51,652 nucleotides of DNA from Comamonadaceae bacterium (GCA_947445115.1 CANFCG010000018.1:1-51652), one strand, 5' to 3'. Counted from the stretch's first letter, positions 28,609-37,591 are shown. The notes: a model not told the origin generated them from the letters alone. Made by a program: numbers and translations.

Positions 28609-29184
28609 TTAAGTGGTTTTAACAGGTGGACGGATAATTTTTTGGCCAAGCCTTGTGAGTAAATCATTCACATCAAAGCCTTTGGCTGCATCCAGCGAGG
28701 GCGCGCTTAACAGCCGAATGAGTAGGCTAATTTGCACAGGTGGCGGAGGTGGCTGTACCGGCACATAAATATAGGTTTGCGTTCGGTAATAACGTACGGG
28801 GCGAATGATGGGTCCATCCGTATAGAGCGTGTTCAGCGCGGTTAATTCTTTGCCATCAAACGCGCCCGCGTTGGATGCTGTGGTTTTACCAATAAAGCGT
28901 TCAATCGCATTTTTGTCGACAGGGCCTTCTAGCACTTCAAAATACGTGGCACCTTTGCTTTGCGCGAGCTCGGCCGCTCGGTAAATGGCAAAAGCATAGG
29001 TTTGGTCAAGATTGGCCGAAGGGTTGGCAACAAAGTTGATACGGTGCAGCGCCCCATCGACTTGATGGTCCGCATAGCCAAAGTATTTGCCATTAGCCCC
29101 TGCTGCTTGGTAATAACTCGGCGAGGCACAGCCCGCAAGGGTCATGCATACAGTAGCTGAGAGGATGAGTTGAATGAGGTTCAT
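28609..29184 (-). CDS. Predicted lipoprotein (CC0125/CC1285-like)
   Basis: A 191-residue lipoprotein: the signal peptide ends in the lipobox LAGC with Cys19, followed by ASPSYYQ. The next section (YFGYADHQVD, RINFVANPSA, YAFAIYRAAELAQSKGATYFEVLE) resembles the small lipoproteins known as CC0125/CC1285 family. After about residue 130 there is a proline-rich PVQPPPPPVQ stretch and a charged tail. Residue +2 after the cysteine is Ala, so outer membrane sorting is expected. Function unknown. It is part of a tightly spaced minus-strand run with the metallophosphoesterase 12 nt upstream. Confidence 0.78.
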   Translation of the reverse strand: MNLIQLILSATVCMTLAGCASPSYYQAAGANGKYFGYADHQVDGALHRINFVANPSANLDQTYAFAIYRAAELAQSKGATYFEVLEGPVDKNAIERFIGKTTASNAGAFDGKELTALNTLYTDGPIIRPVRYYRTQTYIYVPVQPPPPPVQISLLIRLLSAPSLDAAKGFDVNDLLTRLGQKIIRPPVKTT

Positions 29185-29196
29185 CTTTTACTTCTA

Positions 29197-30225
29197 TCAT
29201 GGCACGCGAAGGGTGATCACGTCAATAGTGGGTGGAACAGCAAATCGAAAGGGCAGGTTTGTCATTCCCAGCCCCGGCGTTACAAAAACTTGACCTGAAT
29301 GGGCTTTGTACAGCCCGTTGTACCAGCCTGAATTCACAGATTTCTCCAATTGCCAATCCGTTAAAAAAGGCAGCAGCACTTGACCTCCGTGTGAGTGGCC
29401 AGCAAAGCCCACTTGCATGGCATTTTTAGGAAGAAACGAGAGCGTGTCTGGCTGGTGTGTCAGTACTAAACGATTAGACGCTGGATAGCGAAATAAAGAG
29501 GTAATTTCTTCTCTAGGATTCCCACCCCACAAGTCATTTAGGCCAATAATTTGCCAGCCCTTCCATGGGATCGTTTGTTTTTCTACAAGCTGCACATGAT
29601 TAGCAATCAAGGCTTTAGTCAACTGGTCTGCCAATTTAGGCCCTGGTTTTTCTAAATCGTGATTGCCGAGTACGCCAAATATGGGTACAGCTAATTGTTT
29701 GAGTGGCGCAAAGCCCATCTCCAAATCTAACTTAGGCTCATACGTCCAATCGCCCGCTATAAATACAGCGTCGACATCGAGCGTTACAATGCGATCAATC
29801 ACTCGCTGTAGTTGCCAATCACGTCCAAAAATCCCCCAATGAATGTCCGATATCAAGGCGATCTTGACGGATTGTGGCTTGGGTATTACCGTGCTTGGCT
29901 GCGTTTGAATGGTCGTGTATCGCATGCGCAATATTTGCGGTTCAATTTGCTCTGCCCAAATGACACCTAATAAACAAAGGCACAAAATGGCTTTAGCGTT
30001 CGAGTACTTTTTGTTTGCGTTATTCCACGAACTTGTCAGTATCGCAAGTAATAAAGGCAGCACAGAAAATTGCGCCCAATACAACCAAACCCTAACGACA
30101 TAGCGAAGCACTTTAGTGTCCGAATGCCAACGACCTTGCCAATCCCAAGCTGCTAATGGAAACGACAGTACCAAAAAAAAGAGAAAGAGTCCAAGAAAGA
30201 AGAGGTGAAGATTTTTTTTAGCCAT
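29197..30225 (-). CDS. Membrane-anchored metallophosphoesterase (YkuE/YaeI-like)
   Basis: The protein has about three hydrophobic segments in its first 100 residues and then a calcineurin-like phosphoesterase domain with all metal motifs in order: SDIHWG, AGDWTYE, GNHD, LTHQPD and GHSHGGQ. Relatives of this layout are membrane-bound enzymes; some YaeI-like members act on UDP-diacylglucosamine or other phosphodiesters, so the substrate is open. I choose the ATG ending at 30225 (MAKKN), which overlaps the stop of the upstream gene by 8 nt. Other in-frame ATGs end at 30240 and 30279 within that gene. None has a clear ribosome site. Confidence 0.86.
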   Translation of the reverse strand: MAKKNLHLFFLGLFLFFLVLSFPLAAWDWQGRWHSDTKVLRYVVRVWLYWAQFSVLPLLLAILTSSWNNANKKYSNAKAILCLCLLGVIWAEQIEPQILRMRYTTIQTQPSTVIPKPQSVKIALISDIHWGIFGRDWQLQRVIDRIVTLDVDAVFIAGDWTYEPKLDLEMGFAPLKQLAVPIFGVLGNHDLEKPGPKLADQLTKALIANHVQLVEKQTIPWKGWQIIGLNDLWGGNPREEITSLFRYPASNRLVLTHQPDTLSFLPKNAMQVGFAGHSHGGQVLLPFLTDWQLEKSVNSGWYNGLYKAHSGQVFVTPGLGMTNLPFRFAVPPTIDVITLRVP

Positions 30226-31030
30226 TAGAATTTTTGGCATACCAATTTGAAAAGATGGCGTGCAATTGCGCGAGTCCATCGGTCAGAGCTGCGGGCCCAG
30301 GTTGCAAGATGTCGCACGATTTAATCTCGTGCAGCTCGCTATTTTGTACCGCTGGCACGGCTTGCCAACCCGTACGTGCCGCTACACGTTCAGGGCGGAA
30401 TTTTTTGCCGCACCAACTACCCACAATGATGTCGGGGCTACGTCTCGCGGGTTCTAGCGGGTCAGCAATTACGCGGTTTTTGCCAAGGCTTTGAACCCCG
30501 AGTTCAGGAAATACATCGACACCGCCTGCGATGCCAATGAGCTCGGACACCCATTGAATAGCGCTAATCATGGGTTCATCCCATTCCTCAAAGTACACCC
30601 TCGGACGGCCATGCCAGCTCTGGCTTTCAAGGCGCATAGCCGCGTGAGCCTTTCTGGTCTTGGCTTCCCAGGCATTGCATTGTTCAGATGCGCTCACAAT
30701 CGCAGCGACCATACGCAGCGTATCAAAAATTTCTTCAATGCTGCGCTGGTTGGTAATTAGCACTTGCAAACCTGCTCGGATAAGTTTGTTCGCCAACTCG
30801 GCCTGCATGTCGGAAAAGCCAATGACTAGGTCGGGCTTGAGAGCAATGATTTGCTCAATCTTGCCATCTAAAAAAGCTGATACACGCGGATGCGCTTGCC
30901 GCACGCCTGCGGGGCGCACGGTATAGCCCGAGATGCCCACAATGCGATGCTGCTCGCCCAAAATGTAGAGCCACTCCGTGGTCTCTTCAGTGAGGCAGAC
31001 GATGCGCTGCGGGCCACGGGTTTTATTCAA
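30218..31030 (-). CDS. Cobalamin-binding (BtuF-like) substrate-binding protein without signal peptide
   Basis: This 270-residue protein has the two-lobed, helix-backbone fold of metal-chelate and cobalamin receptors. RIVCLTEETTEWLYILGE, IVGISGYTVRP, IIALKPDLVIGFSD and AGGVDVFPELG are the usual lobe signatures. It begins MNKTRGPQ with no hydrophobic leader, so as annotated it would stay in the cytoplasm. The only start I can place is a TTG ending at 31030, with GGAA about 8 nt upstream and the previous gene stop 3 nt away. No BtuC or BtuD gene is in the window. Binding of B12 is inferred; it would suit the B12-dependent IcmF further along. Confidence 0.82.
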   Translation of the reverse strand: MNKTRGPQRIVCLTEETTEWLYILGEQHRIVGISGYTVRPAGVRQAHPRVSAFLDGKIEQIIALKPDLVIGFSDMQAELANKLIRAGLQVLITNQRSIEEIFDTLRMVAAIVSASEQCNAWEAKTRKAHAAMRLESQSWHGRPRVYFEEWDEPMISAIQWVSELIGIAGGVDVFPELGVQSLGKNRVIADPLEPARRSPDIIVGSWCGKKFRPERVAARTGWQAVPAVQNSELHEIKSCDILQPGPAALTDGLAQLHAIFSNWYAKNSNG

Positions 31031-31033
31031 AAA

Positions 31034-32437
31034 TTATTTCCAATTCAGTACGACGACTTTGTTTAGCCCTGTCATGAAATCTTGATACTCTTGACATTGT
31101 GCAAGCGTCTCTTGCTTGCCGAGTTGCTTTTCGGCGTTCAAAAATTGAGTTTCAAATTTTTTCAATTCGGACATCTTGGCGGCAGGTAAGGCTTTATTGC
31201 CTAGGCCTGTGCGAAGGTTATTCCAAACACTCGCATGGATACCATTGTTTTTGCCTTGGCACGCTTGTAGAGCCTGAGCGTTATTGATGTCCGCTACGAT
31301 TACGCCCAACCCTTTTTCTTCTGTCTCGCAGTCAGACAGTTTTTCTTTGTCACCTAGTTTGGCTGCTTGATCGATCAGTTGTTGTTTACGCGTTGCAGAT
31401 TGTTTTCCCATAGCGACAAGAGTCGCGTTATCTGGCTTGAATTTGGAAATTGTGCCATTGAGTTGAGCGATGAGACCCTCCACACGTCCATGACAAGCAG
31501 CAATACCAAGATGATTGGTCAATGTTTGATCGACCTCATGAAACTCTTTGATCACACTTTGGCAATCTGCTACCGTCTTGGTTATCGAAACGTTAATTTT
31601 ATTGACAAGGCTCACTCTTGCGCTACTAAGCGAATTCACTAAGGCTTTAGGAATCGCTTTATTTTTCTCGGCCTCCCCGATATCCTTACCAAGTTTTTGC
31701 GATACTTTTATGGCCTCTTGATAACAAGCGTCTAGCTCAGGCGACTTGGGTGCTTGAGGTGCGGCATTAGTCGCTTTAGCGGCAGCTGCGGCGGTCGCAG
31801 CTGCCGCGGCTTTATTCACGGCATCGACCCTTGCGACTAACTCGGCTTGTACCGTTGACAAGTCATTCACGCCTTTGGTGCAAGCGGCAAGTGTTTCGTA
31901 AGAGCCTGATGCGTGAGCCAATTCCACACCCCCTGTTTTTTTATTGCTGTAAAAACGAATTTCGTTAGGTAGCAGTTGATTTTGTTTTTGTACTTGCTCC
32001 AATGTCTGGTCGATTAAGGCCGCTACATCAACCATTCGCTTTTGACAATTGGCAAAATTGACATCGATTTTTAAGAGTGTCTTGTGGTTATCGTCAAGAT
32101 CTTTAAGAAAGGCTTGGCATTGGGCCAGCGTTTCATTTTTTAAGTTCGCTTCGCGGTTGATGAAGATGGTTTCTTTATCTTCTAGATTCTTAATCAAACT
32201 AGCAGGCTGGGCGTGCTCTGCTTTGATTTTTGGCAAGTCAGTTTTAAATTTTGTGACTAACACCTCTGCTGTTTTATGGCAATCTATCAGCGCGGGCGAG
32301 AGCGGGGCGGCAGGCGCGGCGGATGATGATCCAGCGTTGGGATTGCCATTGCGTGCACTGGAGCCCGTTTGAGCTAGTACCAAGTTTGATAAGCCTAGCA
32401 CTGTGCAGAAGAGGGCAAGTTTGAGATCTATTTTCAT
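31034..32437 (-). CDS. Secreted protein of five cysteine-bracketed helical repeats, unknown function
   Basis: I do not recognise this 467-residue protein. The ATG ending at 32437 gives a signal peptide (MKIDLKLALF to LVLA, cleavage near residue 22), followed by a Ser/Ala/Pro-rich segment to about residue 50. The mature part contains exactly ten cysteines, at 53, 107, 131, 186, 238, 292, 315, 370, 393 and 448. Taken in pairs they are 54, 55, 54, 55 and 55 residues apart. Each unit begins with Cys in a helix, has a proline or turn near the middle, and ends with a pattern like ETLAQCQ. Units 1-2 and 3-4-5 are in tandem with 23-24 residue gaps; an Ala-rich linker (about 208-232) separates the two groups. 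This suggests five disulfide-locked helical hairpins in the periplasm. The cobalamin-binding-type gene follows after 3 nt. Confidence 0.82.
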   Translation of the reverse strand: MKIDLKLALFCTVLGLSNLVLAQTGSSARNGNPNAGSSSAAPAAPLSPALIDCHKTAEVLVTKFKTDLPKIKAEHAQPASLIKNLEDKETIFINREANLKNETLAQCQAFLKDLDDNHKTLLKIDVNFANCQKRMVDVAALIDQTLEQVQKQNQLLPNEIRFYSNKKTGGVELAHASGSYETLAACTKGVNDLSTVQAELVARVDAVNKAAAAATAAAAAKATNAAPQAPKSPELDACYQEAIKVSQKLGKDIGEAEKNKAIPKALVNSLSSARVSLVNKINVSITKTVADCQSVIKEFHEVDQTLTNHLGIAACHGRVEGLIAQLNGTISKFKPDNATLVAMGKQSATRKQQLIDQAAKLGDKEKLSDCETEEKGLGVIVADINNAQALQACQGKNNGIHASVWNNLRTGLGNKALPAAKMSELKKFETQFLNAEKQLGKQETLAQCQEYQDFMTGLNKVVVLNWK

Positions 32438-32495
32438 TTGGAGCTCTAAATTGAATGGAGTTAAATCGGATGAAATTGTACGGAATTCAGTGGCA

Positions 32496-32705
32496 TTAGC
32501 CCTTGACAGCGTCAACTACCACGACACCCTCGACAATTTTGTAGCTGAGCTCCTTGTCCCAAGACGCGGCAAGATTGACGCCGTTCATGGTCACGTTGCG
32601 CGAAATGCTAGAGCCCGCGCCCATAAACAAGTTGTCCATTTTGATGGTCTGTTTGGGCGAGGCATTGCCGTTTGGGAGGATGGCGAAGAGGTCGGAGAAT
32701 TTCAT
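32496..32705 (-). CDS. Small hypothetical protein, 69 residues
   Basis: A short frame between nagZ and the cysteine-repeat gene, on the same strand as both, 9 nt after the nagZ stop if started at the ATG ending at 32705. The chain MKFSDLFAIL, then FMGAGSSISRNVTMNG and SYKIVEGVVVVDAV, has a compositional balance and beta-strand pattern like a real small protein, and fills an otherwise empty 220-nt stretch. It has no signal peptide or membrane segment and no clear ribosome site. I do not recognise it. Conservation in relatives would decide whether it is a gene. Confidence 0.55.
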   Translation of the reverse strand: MKFSDLFAILPNGNASPKQTIKMDNLFMGAGSSISRNVTMNGVNLAASWDKELSYKIVEGVVVVDAVKG

Positions 32706-32714
32706 AATCAAGCG

Positions 32715-33794
32715 TCAAAGTAAATCCAAGCAGTGCACATAATGCGGCTGTGTCATCAGCTCGTCCCACATGGCGCAGGGCGCTTGCGGGAGCAGCGCTA
32801 GGCGGCGCTGATCGCTGGACTCTAATGGCTCCCAAGCCTCGTCTTTAGAGGCCTCCAACCCTGCTAATAATTCATCGACCGCGGTGCCCTTGTCCACTGA
32901 TTGATTGCACAAGAGCACCATGTCGCAGCCCGCGGCCAGTGCGGCGCTGGCAGCTTCGGTGTACGTGACCTCTTTGCCGTCAATGAGCCTTGCGCCTGCC
33001 ATGCTGAGGTCATCGCTAAAAATCGCGCCTTGAAAATTCAATGTGCCGCGCAGAATGATCTCCAACCATTTGCTGGAGAAGCCTGCTGGACGCGCATCCA
33101 CTTTCGGGTAGATGATGTGCGCTGGCATCACACTGGTCAGCGTGGTGGAGAGCCAGTCATACGGCGCGGCGTCGTCTTTCAAAATGGCTTTGAGCGAGCG
33201 CTTGTCCACGGGGATGTCAGTATGAGAGTCCGCCGCTACAAAGCCGTGCCCAGGAAAGTGCTTGCCACAGTTCGCCATGCCACTGAGTAGCAAGCCGTGC
33301 ATCAAACTTTTAGCCAGCAGCGTGACGACGCGAGCATCTGCTGCAAAGGCGCGGTCACCAATCACGCCGCTGTCACCCCAATCTAAATCGAGTACGGGCG
33401 TGAAGCTCAGATCGACACCGCAAGCACGCAGCTCCGCGCCTAGCACATAGCCGCAAGCAGTGGCAGTGTTGGTGGCAGCAATCGGGTCTTTGAGCCAGAG
33501 CTTGCCTAAATCACGCATGGGCGGAAGATGCGTAAAACCATCGGTTTTAAAGCGCTGCACACGCCCACCTTCGTGATCGACGCAGATGAGTAAATCGCTT
33601 CGAACTTTTTTGATCGCGACGCATAACGCAGTGAGTTGATCTCTATCTTGCCAATTGCGAGCAAACAAAATCACGCCACCTGTGAGCGGATGCTTGAGAC
33701 GTTTTTTGTCGACAGCCGATAAAGTGAGGCCAGCGATATCAAGGATGACGGGGGAGTGCAAAGAATGGGGGGTAGATCCTAATTTTGTCTTCAT
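32715..33794 (-). CDS. nagZ: Beta-N-acetylhexosaminidase NagZ
   Basis: NagZ removes N-acetylglucosamine from imported muropeptides during cell wall recycling in the cytoplasm. The 359-residue family 3 glycosidase has the TIM-barrel motifs GVILFARN, VDHEGGRVQRF, VDLSFTPVLDLD, the general-acid loop region with NCGKHFPGHGFVAADSH, and the nucleophile aspartate in FSDDLSMAGA. An AAAGGA site precedes the ATG at 33794, just after the acpS stop, so it is probably translated from the pdxJ-acpS transcript. The chain ends with a short extension that differs from E. coli NagZ. Confidence 0.95.
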   Translation of the reverse strand: MKTKLGSTPHSLHSPVILDIAGLTLSAVDKKRLKHPLTGGVILFARNWQDRDQLTALCVAIKKVRSDLLICVDHEGGRVQRFKTDGFTHLPPMRDLGKLWLKDPIAATNTATACGYVLGAELRACGVDLSFTPVLDLDWGDSGVIGDRAFAADARVVTLLAKSLMHGLLLSGMANCGKHFPGHGFVAADSHTDIPVDKRSLKAILKDDAAPYDWLSTTLTSVMPAHIIYPKVDARPAGFSSKWLEIILRGTLNFQGAIFSDDLSMAGARLIDGKEVTYTEAASAALAAGCDMVLLCNQSVDKGTAVDELLAGLEASKDEAWEPLESSDQRRLALLPQAPCAMWDELMTQPHYVHCLDLL

Positions 33795-33798
33795 GTAT

Positions 33799-34191
33799 TT
33801 ATTTCCTTTCTACGACTACAAACGATACGGCGTAATCAGTTTCATCACTCAAACTGACCTGCGCCGTCAAACCTTTAGCCTCAAACCATTCTTTTAAAAC
33901 GCCGTGCAACACCACGGAGGGCTTGCCAGATGGGGCTTTGGCAATTTCACACAAGCGCCACGTCATAGGCATGCGCATGCCTAGTCCCACGGCTTTGCTG
34001 AAAGCTTCTTTGGCCGAAAATCGCGTCGCCAAATAGCGCACACCGCGTTCGGCAACTTTGCCAGAACGAGTGCGCCAAAGCGCCATTTCGCCTTCGCTGA
34101 GTATCTTGGCGGCGAATCGTTCGCCATGCTTATCCAGTGCTGCGCGGATACGACGAATGTCGCAGATGTCTGTGCCGATGCCGTAGATCAT
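33799..34191 (-). CDS. acpS: Holo-[acyl-carrier-protein] synthase
   Basis: AcpS transfers 4'-phosphopantetheine from CoA to acyl carrier protein. The 130-residue chain starts [15 protein letters not shown], with the magnesium aspartate in GTD, and has the second motif [12 protein letters not shown] with the catalytic glutamate. I use the ATG ending at 34191, 8 nt after pdxJ; the frame upstream overlaps pdxJ and encodes nothing like AcpS. The usual trimeric enzyme length is kept. Confidence 0.95.
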   Translation of the reverse strand: MIYGIGTDICDIRRIRAALDKHGERFAAKILSEGEMALWRTRSGKVAERGVRYLATRFSAKEAFSKAVGLGMRMPMTWRLCEIAKAPSGKPSVVLHGVLKEWFEAKGLTAQVSLSDETDYAVSFVVVERK

Positions 34192-34199
34192 CAATGCGC

Positions 34200-35039
34200 T
34201 TAATGATGATGGTCGTGACCGCAGCCTGCGCCGTGGACATGGACGGTAGGAGCCAAGAGCGCATGCCCGTGACCCACTTCGATGCACTGGTTGTACGCCT
34301 GTACGGTTGCGGCATAACCCATCTCCAGAGCGTCGCTAATCAAGGCGTGACCAATGGACACTTCTTTGACAGAGGGGCAGGCAACTAAAAAATCACTCAA
34401 GTTTTGCAAATTCAAATCGTGTCCAGCATTGACTTCTAAACCCGCAGCGACCGCGGCTCGGCACGCATCGGCGTATTGCTTCATGGCTTGCGGCTGACTA
34501 ATCGTGCCATGTGCCTTGGCAAAACCCTCGGTGTAGAGCTCCACGCGATCAGCGCCCAGCGCCTTGGCGAGCGGCATCAAACTCGCAATCGGATCCATAA
34601 ACAAACTCACGCGTGTGCCAACAGCGTGCGCCGCATCAATCGCGGCTTTGAGCTTGGTCTTGTCAGCAGTGCCCATCATGTCTAGCGCCCAACCGTGATC
34701 GCTGGTGAATTGGTCTTCGGAATCAGGTACAAAAGTCGCTTGATCGGGTTTGCATTCTTCAATAAACGCCATCAAATTTTGAAACGGATTGCCTTCAATG
34801 TTGAATTCTGCCGCGTGGCCTTGCCCCTTCCACAGCGTGAGTAGCGCCGAGAGCTCGCGTACGTCGTCAGCGCGGATGTGCCGCTCGTCAGGACGCGGAT
34901 GCACGGTGATGCCTGCTGCGCCAGCTTTCAAGCAGGCAAGCGCTGCCTTCATCACGCTTGGAATCCCCAAATGGCGGGTGTTGCGAACTAGCGCGACCTT
35001 GTTTAGATTGACGGATAGAGCGGTGTGAGGTGTGGACAT
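34200..35039 (-). CDS. pdxJ: Pyridoxine 5'-phosphate synthase with His-rich C-terminal tail
   Basis: PdxJ condenses 1-deoxyxylulose 5-phosphate with 3-amino-2-oxopropyl phosphate to make pyridoxine 5'-phosphate. The 279-residue TIM barrel starts at the ATG ending at 35039 (AGAAGG upstream) and shows [29 protein letters not shown], the catalytic glutamate in [20 protein letters not shown], and VELYTEGFA. It ends with about 24 residues that are rich in histidine (GHGH, then [13 protein letters not shown]), with one cysteine. That tail is not needed for catalysis and looks like a metal-binding addition. It lies between recO and acpS, the order usual in proteobacteria. Confidence 0.95.
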   Translation of the reverse strand: MSTPHTALSVNLNKVALVRNTRHLGIPSVMKAALACLKAGAAGITVHPRPDERHIRADDVRELSALLTLWKGQGHAAEFNIEGNPFQNLMAFIEECKPDQATFVPDSEDQFTSDHGWALDMMGTADKTKLKAAIDAAHAVGTRVSLFMDPIASLMPLAKALGADRVELYTEGFAKAHGTISQPQAMKQYADACRAAVAAGLEVNAGHDLNLQNLSDFLVACPSVKEVSIGHALISDALEMGYAATVQAYNQCIEVGHGHALLAPTVHVHGAGCGHDHHH

Positions 35040-35047
35040 GGCGCCTT

Positions 35048-35803
35048 CTAAAGTTGTTGCATCACCGTCATCATTTGCGGCGTTTTTAGCGGTTGTCCGC
35101 AATGGTAATTCAAGAGTGCACGAAGTTGATTTTTGAGTACTTGCGTGGTTTGCGGCTCGGCGGTTAAGTGCGTGAGCAATTGCGCAAAGTCCCTGGTAGC
35201 CAACGCGCTAGCAAGCGCCAGCCATTGCTGTCCACGCAAAGATGCGGCATCTACATTTGCCGCTAGCCGCAAGCCCTCATCAATATTGAGGTTGTAGGTA
35301 AAATCGGCCTGCAAGCCTTGCTGCGTCTGGGTTACAGCCGATAGATTTGGTAGCCAACCCATATTTTGCAGTAGCAAAAGTTCAAACGTCCGAAGTGCTG
35401 CCGTCATCAACCCGTTGTTTTGTGCCACCACAGAGACGGTTTGCGCGTAGAGGTCGTACACAAGTTCCTGCGGATCATCTCGTAGCAAGAGTCGCATCAT
35501 CAGCTCGTTCAGATAAAAGCCCGTCAAGAGCGCATTGCCCGATGGCATGGCGTAGCCGCCCACCCACTCGGCGCTCTTCAAGGCTTTGACCTCAGCATCG
35601 CCCGAGTACGTGATGCGCAGTGGTTGCATGGGCAGGAGCACAGGGCGAAAATTGGATGCGGGTCGTTTTGCACCTTTGGCAACCAAGGCCACACGGCCAT
35701 GATGGCGCGTGAGCACTTCCACAATCAAACTCGACTCGCTCCAGTCGTAGCGGTGGAGGACGAAAGCGGGCTCTAACGTAATACGGGTGGTTTTGCCAAG
35801 CAC
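35048..35803 (-). CDS. recO: DNA repair protein RecO
   Basis: RecO helps RecR load RecA on SSB-coated single strands. The 251-residue protein has an N-terminal OB fold (FVLHRYDWSESSLIVEVLTRHHGRVALVAKGAK, split over residues 14-46) and a helical C-terminal domain (LLTGFYLNELMMRLLLRDDP). The zinc-cysteine set of some RecO proteins is absent, as in E. coli. Translation starts at a GTG ending at 35803; no upstream ATG fits. It follows era by 28 nt and precedes pdxJ by 8 nt. Confidence 0.94.
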   Translation of the reverse strand: MLGKTTRITLEPAFVLHRYDWSESSLIVEVLTRHHGRVALVAKGAKRPASNFRPVLLPMQPLRITYSGDAEVKALKSAEWVGGYAMPSGNALLTGFYLNELMMRLLLRDDPQELVYDLYAQTVSVVAQNNGLMTAALRTFELLLLQNMGWLPNLSAVTQTQQGLQADFTYNLNIDEGLRLAANVDAASLRGQQWLALASALATRDFAQLLTHLTAEPQTTQVLKNQLRALLNYHCGQPLKTPQMMTVMQQL

Positions 35804-35831
35804 GGCTTATCTCAGCTTCTCAGTTTCTCAA

Positions 35832-36893
35832 TTACTCGTAACCATATGTCTTGAGCCTTGTCGCATCGTCCGCCCAGCCAGATTTGACCTTGACCCACAG
35901 CTGCAAAAAGACTTTGCAATCCATGAGCTTTTCCAGCTCCATGCGGGTTTCGGTGCCAATGCGCTTCAAGCGCTCGCCCTTGTCGCCAATCACCATGGCT
36001 TTGTGGCCGTCGCGCTCCACAATGATGGTCGCCGCGATACGCTTCATGGCGGGTTTGTCGTTGCCTTTGGCGTTTTTGATGATCTCTTCTTTGAACTCAT
36101 CAATCACGACGGTGCTGGTGTAAGGCAGTTCGTCACCCGTGAGGCGGAACAGCTTTTCACGCACGATTTCTGCGGCCATAAAGCGCTCCGAGCGATCGGT
36201 CAGCTCATCCACGCCGTAGAGCCAATCTTGCTCGGGCAAGAATTTTGCGCAAAGCTCCAAGAGGCGCTCCACGTCTCTTTTATTCTTTGCCGTCATGGGG
36301 AATAGCTCGGCAAACGTAAAGCCCTTCTCGTTTTGTTCGCCCTGCATGGTTTGCAGCCAAGGCGCGAGTTCGCTGCGTTTGCCAGCCAGGTCTAATTTGT
36401 TCGCTACCAAGATACACGGAATGTCTTTACCGAATAACTCCAAGACCTGTGCATCGGCGTTGGAAACACGCCCCGCCTCAACCACAAACAAAATCAAATC
36501 GACATCGTTGATTGCGCCCGTGACGGTTTTATTGAGCGCTTTATTGAGCTCGTTGCTGTGGCGGGTTTGAAATCCGGGCGTATCTACAAACACATACTGC
36601 GTTTGTTCAATCGTGCGGATGCCCGTAATGCGGTGCCGCGTGGTTTGAGCTTTGCGCGAGGTGATGCTGATTTTTTGACCGACTAGGGCATTGAGCAATG
36701 TGGATTTTCCGACGTTGGGTTTACCAACGATGGCAATCAAGCCGCAGCGCTTTCCTGTGGCATCACCTGAAGCTACTTCAGGCGCGTTTTTGCTGGCTGC
36801 GGCTGACGCAGCGGGTTTGGCAAAAAACGCATCTAAATCCACTGACGTGTCTTTGGTGCTAGCTAGCTTTGTGTCTGTAGTTGGTGTAGTCAC
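35832..36893 (-). CDS. era: GTPase Era with long N-terminal extension
   Basis: Era binds the 3' end of 16S rRNA and helps in assembly of the small ribosomal subunit. The 353-residue protein has the G1 loop GKPNVGKS at 57-64, the G3 region VDTPGF, NKLD as G4, and a C-terminal KH domain ([14 protein letters not shown]). The first 48 residues are a low-complexity Thr/Ala/Asp stretch not found in E. coli Era, where G1 begins near residue 14. The GTG start ending at 36893 overlaps the rnc stop by 4 nt and has AAGGAA upstream, which supports the long form. Confidence 0.95.
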   Translation of the reverse strand: MTTPTTDTKLASTKDTSVDLDAFFAKPAASAAASKNAPEVASGDATGKRCGLIAIVGKPNVGKSTLLNALVGQKISITSRKAQTTRHRITGIRTIEQTQYVFVDTPGFQTRHSNELNKALNKTVTGAINDVDLILFVVEAGRVSNADAQVLELFGKDIPCILVANKLDLAGKRSELAPWLQTMQGEQNEKGFTFAELFPMTAKNKRDVERLLELCAKFLPEQDWLYGVDELTDRSERFMAAEIVREKLFRLTGDELPYTSTVVIDEFKEEIIKNAKGNDKPAMKRIAATIIVERDGHKAMVIGDKGERLKRIGTETRMELEKLMDCKVFLQLWVKVKSGWADDATRLKTYGYE

Positions 36894-37576
36894 TTCAATT
36901 CCTTAATCGTATCCAAAATAGCTTGCGCTGCCGCTTGTTCGCCTGCGCGGCGCGTGCTGCCGATGCCGCGTTCGGTTTTTTTGAGTGAAGGCACATAGCA
37001 CTCCACATCAAAGGTTTGTTCATGCGCTGCGCCAACCGTGCCAACTACGGTGTAAACGGCGAGCGGCATCTTTCGCGCTTGCAGCCATTCTTGCAATTCG
37101 GTTTTAGCGTCTTTCGCGGTTTGGCTCATATTCATGTCCACGCGAATATCCTCTAACCACGTCTTGGCAATGCGCTGCGCAGCTTCAAAGCCGGCATCGA
37201 GATAGATCGCGCCCAGTAAGGCTTCCAGGGCATCTGCCAAGATGGACGGACGCTTGGCGCCGCCCGAGCTGGCCTCGCCAGTGCCTAAGCGCAAGCAATG
37301 CGACAACCCCAGTTTGAGCGCGAGGCTGTGCAGGCTATCTTGCTTCACTAAATTGGAGCGAATGCGCGAGAGTTGTCCCTCGGGCAAGTCAGGCAGTGCT
37401 TGGTATAAAAGATCCGAGACGATGACGTTGATGACCGAGTCCCCTAAATACTCCAGTCGCTCGTAATGCTCCGAGCTAAAGCTGCGGTGTGTCATAGCCT
37501 GCTGTAAAAGCGCAGGCTTCACAAACGTATAACCGATACGTGCTTGCAGCGTGAGGAGTGGTTTAGAAAGGTGCAT
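36890..37576 (-). CDS. rnc: Ribonuclease III
   Basis: RNase III cuts double-stranded RNA and matures rRNA. The 228-residue protein has the catalytic signature [10 protein letters not shown] (residues 39-48), with Tyr where most have Phe, the second metal site [15 protein letters not shown], and a C-terminal double-stranded RNA-binding domain ([15 protein letters not shown] to [16 protein letters not shown]). It lies between lepB and era, and its stop overlaps the era GTG start. Length is normal. Confidence 0.96.
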   Translation of the reverse strand: MHLSKPLLTLQARIGYTFVKPALLQQAMTHRSFSSEHYERLEYLGDSVINVIVSDLLYQALPDLPEGQLSRIRSNLVKQDSLHSLALKLGLSHCLRLGTGEASSGGAKRPSILADALEALLGAIYLDAGFEAAQRIAKTWLEDIRVDMNMSQTAKDAKTELQEWLQARKMPLAVYTVVGTVGAAHEQTFDVECYVPSLKKTERGIGSTRRAGEQAAAQAILDTIKELK

Positions 37577-37591
37577 AGATCAAAAAGCCCA

